NCBI GenBank assembly: GCA_015183035.1
Contig: JACZZP010000001.1
Location: 1 to 64,000, forward strand
Source of the DNA: Meloidogyne chitwoodi
Lineage: Eukaryota > Nematoda > Chromadorea > Rhabditida > Meloidogynidae
DNA: 64,000 nt
Direction: 5' to 3'
Within the stretch, counting starts at the first letter, position 1. Each line of letters begins with the position of its first letter. The notes beneath the pieces were generated by a model. The model was not told the origin of the DNA. It saw only the letters and a program-made list of their open reading frames with translations, and searched no databases. Both the position numbers and the translations under genes were made by a program. This document shows, piece after piece, positions 14,474 to 26,899 of this stretch.

Positions 14474-15068
14474 AGCAGATTATGATGTAATATTATTTGT
14501 TAGTCAATAAAAAATTAAAAAAATACTTAAAAAAGTTATACAAATGATTTAAAATAAACATATTTTCAGATGACATTCGTTACTCAAGTTGGTGTCAAAG
14601 TTTAAATTATAGAGAAATTGATTATCAAAAGGCCAGTGATGGAGACCAAAAAATTGATTAAATATTAATAGAGCAGTAAATAGTAACTCTCGCAGTTTGA
14701 AAACCTGCTCGACCTTCATCAATAAATTTGTGCAATTTTAAGAACGCATTTGATTGAACGAGGGACAAAAAAATTCTGCATTTCCTATTCCTTTAAATTG
14801 ACAAAAAGGGTAGTTCTTCTTTTTTAGTTTTTGATTACAAAAAAAAATACATAAATTACAAACATGTCATACATATAACAATTTTACAAAAAAAAATCTA
14901 CAATTTTACACAGACAATTAAAGGAAATTTTATGAAGATAAATTTTTATGTTAGTTAGGGACAATTGTTAATTTAATGAGTAGCATATCCCAGTTAACAA
15001 ACAGATTTTCTCCAGATAATTTGAAACACGGGTGAATCGAGCCAACTAACAATATAAAAACAAAAATT
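14474..15068. other. Intergenic, no gene seen
   Basis: AT-rich spacer between the 5' end of the STAT gene and the 3' end of the serine protease gene, which lies upstream on the same strand. No coding or RNA feature recognised. Confidence 0.6.
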
Positions 15069-17254
15069 CTATTTAAAATAAATAATGAAAGGAGGTATAA
15101 CCAAAATAGATACCATGAAAAAACTAAGTAATCGAGTCATATTTTCGATCTTATTTAGATATCTTATAATAATAATTATTAATAACCTCATTTGAAGCAC
15201 ATTGTCTAGACCCATAAGAAGTGATGCCGATAAGTTCTGTAAATACGATAAGTTCTCTAAGGTTATAGTGAAAAAGTTTGCAACTTGTAACATGTTACAC
15301 CATGCATGTAATTAATTGTTCGATAATACGTATTTTCAATATGTAAATATCGCCTAAAAATTCAAATTTAATACCTTTTCTTTCATCGGCATCCACCCTT
15401 AGAAGTTTTCGGGGATCATCAATCGACATAATTGAAAATGTTTTGTCATTTGATGATGTGATAGAATCTTTTTTTGTTTTGATATTTCGTTTTAAACGTT
15501 TTCGTTTGTCTTTTACAGTTAAACGGCTACGCATAAATTCAAGTTGGGGAACAACCAATGGAGAATGCATTACTTGTCGAGACGCTATAATCAGAATATA
15601 TACAATTAGTATATGTATTAAAAAATATTGAAAAACCCATTGAAATCATAAATATTTTTGAACATACTTATAGTTTCTCCACGTGATAAAAAAGTCTTCT
15701 TATTGTTAATAGCATCAAATGTTTTCTTTTGTCTGATAATCCCTTCATTTTCATCGAACAATGTTTGAGTACGTTTTGTAAGATGCCAGTCTTCCATGCC
15801 AGATCCACTGTCACCCTTAAAAACAAAAGAATGAATAATACAATCTTTAAATTCTAATCAAGCTAAACAAACGTGGCATGTCCTCAATGTGCGAAAATCT
15901 CGGGGGTTCAACGCCTACAAAAAAGTTTTTGCAGAAAAATTCAAATAAAACCTTAGCGCATAAATAGTCCTCCCTGTTAAATGAAAAAATAAGAGGTATA
16001 TACGTATAAAAATGTATTTAAAAGTTTACACATCGCTTGGCATTAGGTCAGCCCAAGGTTTTTCCTAAATCATAGATCATAAATTTAAAGTATTTTATGT
16101 TAATAGTTAAATTACCTTACAACCAGAATCGTGACGCATGGGTATTTCGCGTATTAAAATGTCACCTTTATGAAAAGCTAAAAAGAGTAAGTCGAGTAAT
16201 AAAGTATTTTTTAAAATTAATTTACAAAATATCTTTTATTTTTTATACTCACCATCTTTCCTTCCCCAACTGCTCACTGTAAAAATTTTTCCATTCTCTG
16301 GAATTTTCCCTCTCGTTGGAAGACAAATTGGTTGAACTGAATCCGAGAATTGAATGCTCCAAAAAGAAAATTTAAAGGGAATGAATACTATATAACTTAC
16401 CGATCTTCAAGTTCTACTATTGCCCAGTCATGTCCATTAATACATCCTATAATAAAATAAATAAGGTCCTTTAAGATATTATAAAATAATACTTCCATCA
16501 GCAAACCCATCATCTATATAAATTGCCCTGATCTAAAAATAAATAGAATTGAGAATGCTACCATTCAACATACACGGCTGTGTGTAATATTTGGCCGAGA
16601 ACATGTCGGATCACCTTTCTCGGCACGAATGCAATCCGAACCATATGCTTAAAGTTAAGATTATTAAATTTTTAACCTTATATTTTGTTTGCTTATCATT
16701 TTAAATTAATCTCACCGACACTCCATGTGGTTTTCAAGTCGATGAATCGCCTATAGCCGGAAACACTAAAGATAAAAAGATGTCAAATATCATAATTTGC
16801 GCCATTTTAAATTGTAACAAAAATTGAATTTTTATCAAATCCTGACTTACTCACAAGGACCGCTACCACTGTTTTCAAACAATACAAAGCCATGAGCCAC
16901 TGTAAGTATATGAAAAGGTGAAATCACACTTCCACCAAGCTTGTTACGTCCCTAAAACGATCTTTTTTAATATTTCCAGATATAGATTACCTTTGTCATT
17001 AAAGATACTGCCCATGGGTGCTTTCTTCCATTCCTCACCTCTGTTGAATGGCCACATTCTTTAGCCAATAGCTCACTTTCAGCCAAACTCATCCGCCTTA
17101 ACGTCACGTCTCAATAAAAAATTATTTAAAAGTCAAATATGTAACATTACGCACTTGAAGGTAAGAAAATAGAATTTACACTTGTTAGGAAATTTAAAAT
17201 TAAATATAGAAAATGAAATATAATGCAAAGCTTTGACAAATAAAGTCTTGACAT
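15069..17254 (-). CDS. Secreted trypsin-like serine protease with basic insertion
   Basis: S1-family serine protease. The first exon (17155-17254) encodes a hydrophobic signal peptide starting MSRLYLSKLCIIFHFLYLIL; splicing to 17109 gives an LRRMSLAESELLAKECGHS-type pro-region. The chain then reads NGRKHPWAVSL, the active-site histidine in LTVAHGFV, the aspartate in GHDWAIVELED and the serine in RTCHGDSGSGM, so the catalytic triad is intact. After the serine there is an insertion of roughly 130 residues rich in lysine and arginine (for example KDKRKRLKRNIKTKK) before the fold resumes at IGITSYGSRQCASN. The 3' end is ambiguous. One reading stops at 15152-15154. Another uses a 37-base intron and ends at 15069 with a hydrophobic tail (LLSFFMVSILVIPPFIIYF). 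The family is certain, the substrate unknown. Confidence 0.85.
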
Positions 17255-17712
17255 TAAATCAGGCTCTTTAATTCTAAAAATAAATTATTAATTTTCTGAT
17301 TTAATTTTGGCGCTGCATTGCAGTAAATAATTTTTTCTTTACAAAATCTTTAAAAACAGTCATAATTGTCAGGTCAAAATTATAACATCGGAAAACTTGA
17401 ATGAATACAAAATTTAGTGGAACAGTAACATCCACTCATTTTCTGTCCTCCTTTGTTCCTCTTAAAAAAAGGCCATTAGTTGAATTACGAAACGATTACA
17501 GCATATGTGTGTGAAAGTAAAATGATTGATCAGTGAAAGAGCAACAAAAAAATCTGCGGGTAAAAAAGCGACAATAAATTGCCCTAATAGCCAATTAAAT
17601 TTAGTCTGTTTTCTAAATAATTTCTATTTTAGATCTCGAACTCAACAAAATATAATTACAAAAAATCTTATACATTAGGATTTTATAAAAACTAACAAAG
17701 AAAATGAGCAAA
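17255..17712. other. Intergenic, no gene seen
   Basis: Spacer of about 460 bases between the protease start and the RIC1 stop codon, both on the minus strand. AT-rich, no recognisable coding sequence. Confidence 0.6.
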
Positions 17713-20700
17713 TCAGTTCAATCTACGACCTGTATAAGCAGTTATATGCCTTGCGATCTCAGATGATTTTCCTGAACCCGATATTCTTCTCTGAGCAAAA
17801 GAAGGTTCTAAAATATGTGATAAGGCTTTGTGTTTAAGAAAACGTCATACCAATTTCAATTTGAGAACTGAATAAAGGAAAACTCAAATCATCGTTTGAT
17901 AAATTGAAAGGAGGGGTGACATGTTGATGATGTGATGTAAGCTTTCCTTGTATTGGACTTGTAGGTATACTTTCTATATCTGAATCTTTTTCAGTTGCTC
18001 GGTTTATGTTCTGCATAAATCTAAAATTGAGTTTTCATTCTTTGGAAAATAAATATCATAATAAGAGTTATATATTAACTGTTATTAAATTAATTTAGAG
18101 TATCCTAATTTAGAATATCAACAATTGATTCGTAACTTAATATTCTTATCTAAAGTCTACAATGTATTAGAATACCTGATAATATCTTGAGCTACACTCC
18201 ATCTCTGTTTTATCTTAGCTTCGTCAAGCAGCTTACAAGCGAGCTAATAATATTTAATAGAAATAAGAATAAAAGCAAAATAACCTTAGAACTCTCACTG
18301 ATACTTGTCAGACTATGTAAAATGACAAGACAACTTGTAGCAAGTCTAAATATGAAAATTTGTCTAAATAGTTACATACTCGAGTCGATCTTGATCAATA
18401 CACATTTGAAAAAGTTGACGAGGATGATTACTTACAAAGAAAAGAACATTCCAATAAGCTAACTCAGTTTTACGTGCACAAAAAATAATCGTCTGAAGAT
18501 ATTCGTTCGGGAACTCGCGCAAAAAGGAAACCACTCTAGGAAGAAGAGGATCTGCGAATTAAGTATTATAAACTTGTATAGGTCAACAATCACTAAATAC
18601 CAGGTATCGGTTCAGAGGATGATGCTTCCTTAAACACATTAAACATCATTTAGTAAGCTTTTGTTAAAATACGAAAACCTCGTCTAATGAGTCATGCAAA
18701 AGGAGTTCAAGGATATGTCCAAAATGAGAAATTGAACGACATGCAGACGCTAAATCGAAAGCATATGAACCTAATATTGTCAATTAAGAATAAAAATTTT
18801 AAATATAAAAAACCTAGATTTCTCTTTAACAGTTGCTTAATAAGCTTGTGAATAAAAACCTGAAGATTATAAAACTATATAAATAAACATTATATAAACC
18901 TCATATGTCTTTATAAGACTATGTACTGAAAGCATCGAGTCTTCGCTACTTCTCGTTAACGATATAAAATCATTTAAAGACTCATCCTCAGTAAATTCAG
19001 AAAAGGTTGAAACGTCATCGGCAGGTGCAATTCTGCCAGTTATATTGGAGAACCGTAACGAAGCTACACTCGCTCCACATGCAAGATAATTATGATCAAT
19101 AACTGTCATTAAATAAGATAAAAACGGAATCACATAAAAAAATACAAAGAGGATAGATTTCCAAATTGAAAGGAATCATAATCCGACGAGAGATGAAGGC
19201 TCGAGAATTTTGTTGGGCCAGTGGAATCTTAAAGAGATCCGTTGAAATGCTTTTATTTTGAGCGTCGATTGAAAGAGGCAACCATAACTGTAGAGAAAAA
19301 TCAAAAATATTACTAATTGTAAAATTAATAACCCTGCATTTTCTACATCCAGCATTTATCCAAAGTGCATCACTCAAATAAGGAATCCTGAAATTATATT
19401 GCTCAGTTCCAGAAGATGTAAAAGGATGCACAATCCAAAATTCCTCCACAAATGATGCCACTAATGTTGGCGGGTGTAGCTAAAATATACATTGTTCAAT
19501 TGGTTGAATGTGCAAAATTTACTTGAAATTCTATTATATTATCATTAGAAATTTTCTTATTTTGACCGTTCAAATGTTGTAGCATCGGACTCAAAAGTAA
19601 CAAATGACCAGACGCATTAATAAGTAATGAATCAAGGTCGCCACAAAATGGCATAGCATCTATAATTTAGAAAAACATAAAAACAGTAAATTTACACAAA
19701 AAAATTGTCCCTTCTACAATTTATTAGTATGTAATAGAATAAAACTTCAAAAATAACCAGAATGAAAGTTAAGTTTTGCCAGTTCCATAGATACTAAGCC
19801 TAAAAAACAAAAAAATAAAAATAATTTTGAAAGATTAATGTATAAACTAAAATTTGGATGATGAAGATATTCTGCAATTCTGATTTCGGCAATGCATTCA
19901 ATTTGTAATTCATTTGTTTTAGATTGAATTGAAAGCGAGTAAATACTTATCATTGAATCGACACCAAACATCAGCAAAAATGAACCACTACATATTAAGT
20001 TAAATCATATTTAAAGGGAACAAGTACCCAGATTTTAATTAAAATAAAACTATAAAAATAACCATGATTTCATCTGAAGAATTCTGTTAGTGGAAATAGA
20101 ATACGCCAAATCGGTATCAAGCTGATCTTCTACCCGAAAAATATAGAGTCGTTCATCTTTTGAATCAAGATTACATGCTGAACATAGAATAAAAGATTCA
20201 AAGATATTTATTCCACCCGTAAGAAACAATGATTTTTCCTAAAAGGATAAATAATTGTTAATATCATTAAATAACCTGCGCTTCCTTTCTGAACATTCGC
20301 CATTTAGTGTTTTTGAAATTGAAAAAACAAAATCCGTGAGAACCTCCTATCACTAATACTTTATTACAATCATTTTGTCGACTTATTGAGGCATGCTATA
20401 ATGGACAAATCAAAAATAATTACTCAAGATTTTTACTTTAATAGGCCAATTTGTATTGATGTAGCCATGAGGAGGTTTTATTAATTGCCAAATTAAGTGC
20501 GGCGCAGAGCTAAATTTGTTGTTTTGATTAGTAGGGCAAACAAAAATACGATCCGATCCAATGAGAACCAAAGCGTCATGCATGTTCTTAAACATGAATT
20601 ATTAAGTACATAGTCAATAAGTGGAACCTGAATAGATTTAACCATATTAACGAAATGAAGATGAGCATTTGAAGCTCCTAGCCATAGTTGATAACCTTCC

Positions 20701-22361
20701 AGTGACCAATCCATCGAAGTATATTCATAATTACTAAAAGGACAACTAAAATCAAAGAAAAATAAAAAAATTTAATAAAGAATCATTTTTTACCTTTCAT
20801 TAATGCTACCTGATGCCATAGTTTTATCCTCCAAAGAACACCACCATTGCTCTCCAAACGGGCTAAAAATTGCCAAGACTGTTGAAGATAAATTACAATT
20901 ATTTTTTGAAAAATTTTGTAAAGAATATCCATCCATATGATTCGCTAAAAATTAACTCAAAATGGTTTTTTTTATATTCCTACATGTGTATTTTTGCTCA
21001 GTTGGAACTTTAGAATCCCACAGAACAGCAAATGCACAGCCAGAGGGGCTCAAACAATTAATTTGTCTGACCGAAGAAATATAGTCTAACTGCTCCATGC
21101 AATCCCTGGCACCTAAACGAATTCTAAATAACTGCATTAGTCCGCCATCAACATCGTTTGGAGAATAAGCCGCGATGTCACCACTGTCCATGAAAATATT
21201 ATTATTAGACTAATTTTTGAAAGTTGTGTATTAATTTTTAAAACAGTTACATTATTTATATAAGAATAAAAACCAACTTATTACAGCCAAAATAAAGAAG
21301 GCGAAATTTAAAATTAGTCGAGCAGCAACAAGCGTCATTCAACCCGCCAGCAAAAAGAATGTTTATTGATCCTGGACGAAATTCTAAAATACTTGATACA
21401 ATCAACGCAGCGCGTCCGTCACTGTAAACAATGCAAATTCCTCCAAGAAAAGGAGCAATATCGGAGATGAAATAATCTAAATCTTGACGAGGATCTAAAA
21501 AATTAATAATGAAAATATTGCTCAAATAATACTTTTAGTGATATTGTTGTGATCCTGATGAACAAAACGGATATTGAAGGAAAGTTCTTGCAAAATGCAG
21601 CCAGACCAGCTTAATCTATGAAGCCATCCATCTCTTAGACAAACGATTAATTCATCCTTGAATGTAAGAATGCTAAAAATAAAAAAGGATATCACATAAA
21701 TTTTTTGTTTAATAAACTAAACAAATAAAAATAAACTAAATTACCATGTTGGCGTAGATTCTAATCTTGCTACGACAACAAGATTCACCTTAATTTGCGG
21801 CCGACTTTTATTCATAAAAAGTTCAATCGATTCACGAGTAAAATCCGTATTTTCCACATCATGCAAATTAAAAGAAGATTCATGTGAAACTTCTACGTTG
21901 AATATATTAACAAAATTCTTCGAAGTCTAAAATCAATTAAAAGCGTATGTACATGTGATATGTAATAAAAATTTACCGTCACTGCTATTGCTGTAGAATC
22001 AGGTTTCCAGTATACCTTTCTAAAAAAACCTCTTTCAGTAATATCTTCATCTTCTCTTTGATAAATACAAGCTAACAAATGCGTCTAATAAAAAATTTTG
22101 GAATAAGATAAACACGAAAGACTAGATTATGTAAATACATACAACTTATTCATAAAAAAATATGGAATTTCTCTCGAGCAACTTACATCTGCAAGATAAA
22201 AGTAAAGGAATGTATCAGTTGAAACTACAAAAATGCTGTGATCACGATTTGACACTAATGAACTAATTGATTGAGAAGAAGGCAATTCAATTTGGCAACC
22301 GCATCCCTCCTTAACAAAAAAACAAAGTTGATCAACTAAAGAAACTAACCGGTAAGATCAT
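17713..22361 (-). CDS. RIC1: RIC1 homologue, Rab6 GEF subunit
   Basis: RIC1 pairs with RGP1 to form the Golgi guanine-nucleotide exchange factor for Rab6/Ypt6. The predicted start is a tiny exon (ATG at 22359-22361, MILP) spliced to EGCGCQIELPSSQS. The N-terminal half is a beta-propeller with recognisable pieces: WKPDSTAIAV, ILTFKDELIVCLRDGWLHRL, GGICIVYSDGRAALI, LSPSGCAFAVLWDSKVP and SLEGYQLWLGASN. The RIC1 domain follows, with the strongly conserved ISRRIMIPFNLEIYPLCIFL segment (about 19096-19200) and a helical C-terminal half containing the CRKTEYAYWNVLFF-type and LVILHSLTS-type segments. The protein ends ARHITAYTGRRLN with the stop at 17713-17715. About 20 or more exons; the size is comparable to animal RIC1 (over 1,100 residues). 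Confidence 0.88.
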
Positions 22362-22948
22362 GAAAGTCTGATGTAAATACTTCAATTAATGAAAATAAAA
22401 ATATTTAAAAAAGTCACTAGCGAGAAAAATTGCAGAATGGTAATTTGACTAACTACTCTCTTGTGTATGTTTAATTTTGTAGATGTAGTTGAGTCCTAGA
22501 TATACATCTTTTTTTAATTTTTAAACCACTTTTAAAAATATCATTTTTAATTTAAAAAACACTATTAAAGTGCAATCCCAATAAATTTTTTGTTCAACAC
22601 ACATCCAAATTTTCAACTTTTGTAAAATTCAGACGAAGTATGCAATACAATCCCTTCAAATGTTCTTTTACAATTTCTTCACAAAAACTGGATTGATTTT
22701 AATATATTTGAATGTATAGTCCGAGATTGATTTTCAATAAAAATTTTAAATAATAAAAATATCATATATTAAAATTCAGAGTATATGTATTAGGGTAGCT
22801 CAACAAACAGTTTTAGCTTCGGAACTCAGATTTTTAGACCAAAAAACCGGCTTCCAGTTTGAGCTCCCTAATATGTACATATATGCAAGTATGACTTAAG
22901 AAATATAATATTTACTTATTATCTTCTCTAATTGGATATTTATTATAT
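22362..22948. other. Intergenic, no gene seen
   Basis: AT-rich spacer between the RIC1 start and the coiled-coil gene stop, both minus strand. No coding or RNA feature recognised. A missing 3' exon of the upstream gene could lie here. Confidence 0.5.
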
Positions 22949-24255
22949 TTATTTTTCTATCTTTCTTGTTAATTCGGAACAAAAATTCTGAAAAAAACAT
23001 ACTAGTGATTTACTAAATTTTACCGTGCAATTTTTATGATGTTCTTGCACTTTGTTTACTTCCTCCTGTACCCATTGTGCTACAAGTGGGCATGTAAAAT
23101 CCTTCAATAAAGAAATCGTTCAAAATGATAAATATTGAAATCACCTTCTGAGATTCTGGAAGTGTTTCGTTGTGCTCCAGTACACAAGTTGTGAACCTAA
23201 ACTGGTGTCGATTATTAGAATTCTTTTAAATTAAACTACCTACCAAGACAGGTATTGTGCACTCCTTTGTAAATTATCAGCCGTCTTTAGCAGCGCTTCG
23301 GCAGCATTTAAACGGTTTTTTACGCTCTTTTCAATCTATATTTTTATCACTCTTTTCAAAAAAATTATAATTTTCATTTTTATATTATACTTAAAAGTAA
23401 ACTGAATATTATTATGAACCTTTTTAGGTTTAAATTTTACTTACGTCACCATTTTCATTTCCTTCGATCAGCGAATGTAACTCGTTGCTTTCTCTGTTAA
23501 AATGGAAAAAATGTTGGTTTGTATCTTCATTCTATGTTAGACCTATGTAACTTTGCTCCAAGTGTATTCCTTCTCCATGAAAGCCAAGAAACATCAGATT
23601 TTCCTATTTCTCCATCTGTAAGAGTTTCTTGATTAAGCATCTGAAGAGGAAAATTAATATATATCAGTAAAATATTTAAATTTTATTTTTAACTGGTTTC
23701 AATGCACACAAAGTTCGCTCTGAATCCTCTAATTCACGTAAATATTCGTCAATTTGATCAGCATAGCATTCCTAAAAATAGGCTTATCAAATCTAATAAG
23801 CAAAATTGTAGTTTTACATTGTCTTTATTATCCAAAAGTTCTTTAAGGCGACTATCTAAATCATGCATATGCGAGATTCTAAATAAGTTAGATTTTCACG
23901 AGCGATCGATTTATAGCATTTTTCAAACTCACGTTTCATCGATTTGTCGTGCAACCTCCTCTAAACTAGGTATATCACTCGGCTTTCCAGGCACTTTAAA
24001 ATAAAATAAAATTAGGTCTACAATATACGAGCTGTGCTTTGTCATACCAGTAATGTCTTCGGGAATACCACTAGGCTTTCTAAAGAAAACAGATCCAAAG
24101 AGGAGATTTTCAATTGTCAGCTGGATGTCACGAATTTCATTCACAATCTTATCAAGTTAAATTGAACAAATTCTGAGATTCACTACCTGATCAAAATGTA
24201 GATCCTCACGATGATGCGAAACTGAACCTTTACTTGCAATCATCCCTTTCTCCAT
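22949..24255 (-). CDS. Coiled-coil protein of unknown family
   Basis: Not recognised. Spliced frames join into a mostly helical, charged protein of roughly 270 residues. It starts MEKGMIASKGSVSHHREDLH (24253-24255), continues with NEIRDIQLTIENLLFGSVFF and a proline-rich turn (RKPSGIPEDITVPGKPSDIP), then several coiled-coil exons: DLDSRLKELLDNKDN, QIDEYLRELEDSERTL, ESNELHSLIEGNENGD and VKNRLNAAEALLKTADNLQR. It ends with a helical exon DFTCPLVAQWVQEEVNKVQE. The frame then runs to a stop at 22949-22951, but the donor-like GTAAAA after HHKNCT means a further exon is possible. No signal peptide or membrane segment. It shares strand and close spacing with RIC1 downstream and the membrane protein upstream. 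Confidence 0.65.
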
Positions 24256-24568
24256 TATCAAATCTCAATATTCTTCATACTGCGGCGGTATTATTTTTTA
24301 CTTTTCTAATATGTATATATTTCCTCCATGCAGAATTTGATGCGATAAGTAAAATTCAACAGTTGCTCTCATATCCCTCACCTTCACGAGGGATGATTTA
24401 TAAGAGGATAAGGCCGTAAATCGATCGATTGATCCGCCGCCATTCAATAAATTTAGAGTATAGAAAAACAAAAATACTTTATATTTATTTATTCGATATT
24501 TTAAGGAATGAATAAACTGACGCGAAAATATAGGAAAAATCGGAGATAAAATAAAATCTTACAATGGA
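24256..24568. other. Intergenic spacer
   Basis: About 310 bases between two minus-strand genes, of a length compatible with an operon-type gap. A short plus-strand open frame at 24234-24419 is low complexity and not supported. Confidence 0.5.
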
Positions 24569-26048
24569 TTAGGTTGTCTTTTTCGTGTTACCATCATTAA
24601 GCAACTTTCTATCTTTCACTGATTGAATATTAGCTTTTACATATGCCCAAAGATACAAACGGTAAATAACAGCTATGACTGTCCAAGTGGAAAAGAGTGC
24701 AATTCCAACCCAATGCTAGAGATTTTAAAATTTTCATAAATAGAATAATTAATTCAAAAATGGGAAATCACAAAACTTTAAGCAGTTTAGGAATGGGAAA
24801 AGAAAGATTATACTAACAATAAAATAAATTTTAAGCCTATTAATAGAAAAATTACCTTGCCTGACCAATCTCTTGTATAAATAATCTGGGACCAGATTTG
24901 AGCGGACAAAATAAAAAAGCATAACAATGCCCGCGTTTCTACAGCAATTGCTAAATCGGCCTGATTTCTTATATGCAGCTAGGTAAAAGAAATTCCACTT
25001 TCGAAGATTTAAAAGTATGGAAGAAAAAAAAACCAAAAAGGAAATTACTTACAGCATGTGAGCTAATCACGTGAGAACATATGAAAAATAAACCCATAAG
25101 ACGTCCACAGAATTCATGACTGGCATCAAGTGTCAACTGAACCTTAAAAACTTTAAGTAAAACGATTTCAGAAACAAAAAATTATAGTTAGCGATAAGTC
25201 CGACTTCAAGCTAATTTTAAGTGAAAAACCTGCTTGTGTAAAAGCCATTCAGGAGCTACAAAATGAACAGAATTGCAAAACAATTATATATAAAGTACCT
25301 AACACCCAAGCTAGTCCTATTGAAACAGCAGCAATTGTATCCAACTGATAAAGTGCACCATGAATTCCCTTGATAGCAGTTTTTTCTGAAAGTAATTGTT
25401 CTTCAGGTAGTTCCCTTTGATATTCTAAAGTAAGGTTCAAAAATAATTTTATAATATAAATTTATAAGTAAAGTACCTAATGACAATGGCCAACCGGAAA
25501 TGAGTAGGATAAATATATAAAGCAAACTACATCCAAGACTGAACAATATTAAAGCGCGAATCAACACTAAAAAATTTCAATAAAAGAAACTCCATAGTAA
25601 AAGAATAAATTAAAACACACTTGGATGAATAAGCGTTGGATGTACAGAGAGTGTGTGCAAAAAAATAAATGAGCAAAGTACGGCAGAAAGAAGGCGCATT
25701 ACGATGCATGCTGATAGAATTAGGTCTGTAGAATGTGTAGAGCCTGAACTTCGACTAAAAAAAGTTGACGCCAAAAGTTGTCCACCAATGCATCGCAGCA
25801 AGTGCCAGTGTACCCCATCAGTAGAACGCTGCTGCAAAAAATAAACTAATGGAAAAATATTGCAATTTAAAAATAGTAACTGTAACCATCCCAATCTAGT
25901 TCTGGGAATAAAATTACTAAAATTAACAAACCAAAATAAAGTCACCAACAAGTTGGGGCAAAAAGAACATAGAAAGACCGAGAAATAAACAAATAATCAT
26001 ATCGAAAAAGAGTAATTTGCGACATAATTCTACATAAAGTTTGGCCAT
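24569..26048 (-). CDS. Internally duplicated multi-pass membrane protein
   Basis: Family not recognised. The ATG (26046-26048) directly follows a TTTTTTTATAG acceptor, as expected for trans-splicing, and gives MAKLYVELCRKLLFFDMIIC. Joined exons encode about eight hydrophobic segments in two similar halves. Half 1 runs from the first segment through FLPQLVGDFIL, VHWHLLRCIGGQLLASTFFS and ACIVMRLLSAVLCSFIFLHT. Half 2 runs from AAVSIGLAWVLAPEWLLHKQ through DASHEFCGRLMGLFFICSHV, VETRALLCFFILSAQIWSQI and HWVGIALFSTWTVIAVIYRL. Each half has a histidine/arginine-glycine motif (RCIGGQLLAS against EFCGRLMGLF) and an RALL/RLLS segment. A charged loop (QRELPEEQLLSEKTAIKGIH) separates them. It ends KDRKLLNDGNTKKTT with the stop at 24569-24571. 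The half-unit vaguely resembles TP53I11-type membrane proteins, which is only an impression. Confidence 0.72.
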
Positions 26049-26318
26049 CTATAAAAAAATGGAAAAATACATATTTTAAGGCCGGATGGTTTCCTTCCAG
26101 CCTATTAAATACATTAAAAAGAAAAACATACATCGATTGGAGATTGATGACAACAATCCTGATTCGGAAATCTCTCGAGATCAATAAATTCCTACAAAGT
26201 CCAAGACTCCAACATTCTCTTCTTTGCAAATAAAGTAAATTATTCTGTTTCTCTCGCCCTACTCTTTTCATGGGATGAAATTTCATTTTTAAATAAAACA
26301 GAATGCCAAAATTTAAAT

Positions 26319-26857
26319 TTAAAAAAGAGAAGTGGCGTAACTAAAAGCAAAAATTCTTTTCTCGTTTTCCTCCTTCAAACATATTTTTATAAACCTGCTT
26401 TTTCCTCGTTTTTTCATTTTTTCTTGTTCTGCGGCCCTTTCTAGTTGTTCATCCATTGTGTAGAATTCCTAAGTCTGTTAAAAATATTTCTTCAAATTAT
26501 ATTAGACTAAATAAAATGTGGACAAGGACAAAATTGGACAAGGACAAAAAAATAGTGAAAGAGGTCGCACGCGCATTTTTTAAGTTTTTAGCAAAAAATT
26601 TTATTTTTTAAAATTAAAGTTTCGTACCAGGCCAATTGAAGAAGTAGACCATCTCGATGATGCAGTGGCCACCAATCCAGATCGCAACAGTGCCGTAGTC
26701 GTGCAGCCGCAGACGAACAACTTAAAAAACCTAAACCCCACCCACTCACTTAATTACCATTTTCTTAAAATAAAAAAACCACGCCAATCCTGCGCAACAG
26801 CTCCTCGTACATATTGATCATGGCTTCTTGAACATATTGAACATGATCCTTGAACAT
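26319..26857 (-). CDS. Small spliced gene, function unknown (tentative)
   Basis: A candidate small protein, not recognised. Exons 26780-26857, 26628-26720 and about 26319-26468 stand out by higher GC than their introns, and the frame stays open across two GT-AG junctions. Exon 1 reads MFKDHVQYVQEAMINMYEEL followed by LRRIGV. Exon 2 has an alanine/serine-rich, partly hydrophobic stretch (CGCTTTALLRSGLVATASSR). Exon 3 starts EFYTMDEQLERAAEQEKMKK with a charged helix. Read-through gives a stop at 26319-26321; a donor after GKSR could lead elsewhere. It might be a short mitochondrial or membrane protein, or a decayed gene. It lies just upstream of the duplicated membrane protein on the same strand. 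Confidence 0.4.
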
Positions 26858-26899
26858 GAAGGACACGATCCTTGAACATGTAGATCAAACATGGCTCCA

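Noticed and set aside
22949..24255. RINT1/TIP20 assignment for the coiled-coil protein
   Set aside because: A short AQYLSW-like resemblance only; the rest of a RINT1 protein is absent.
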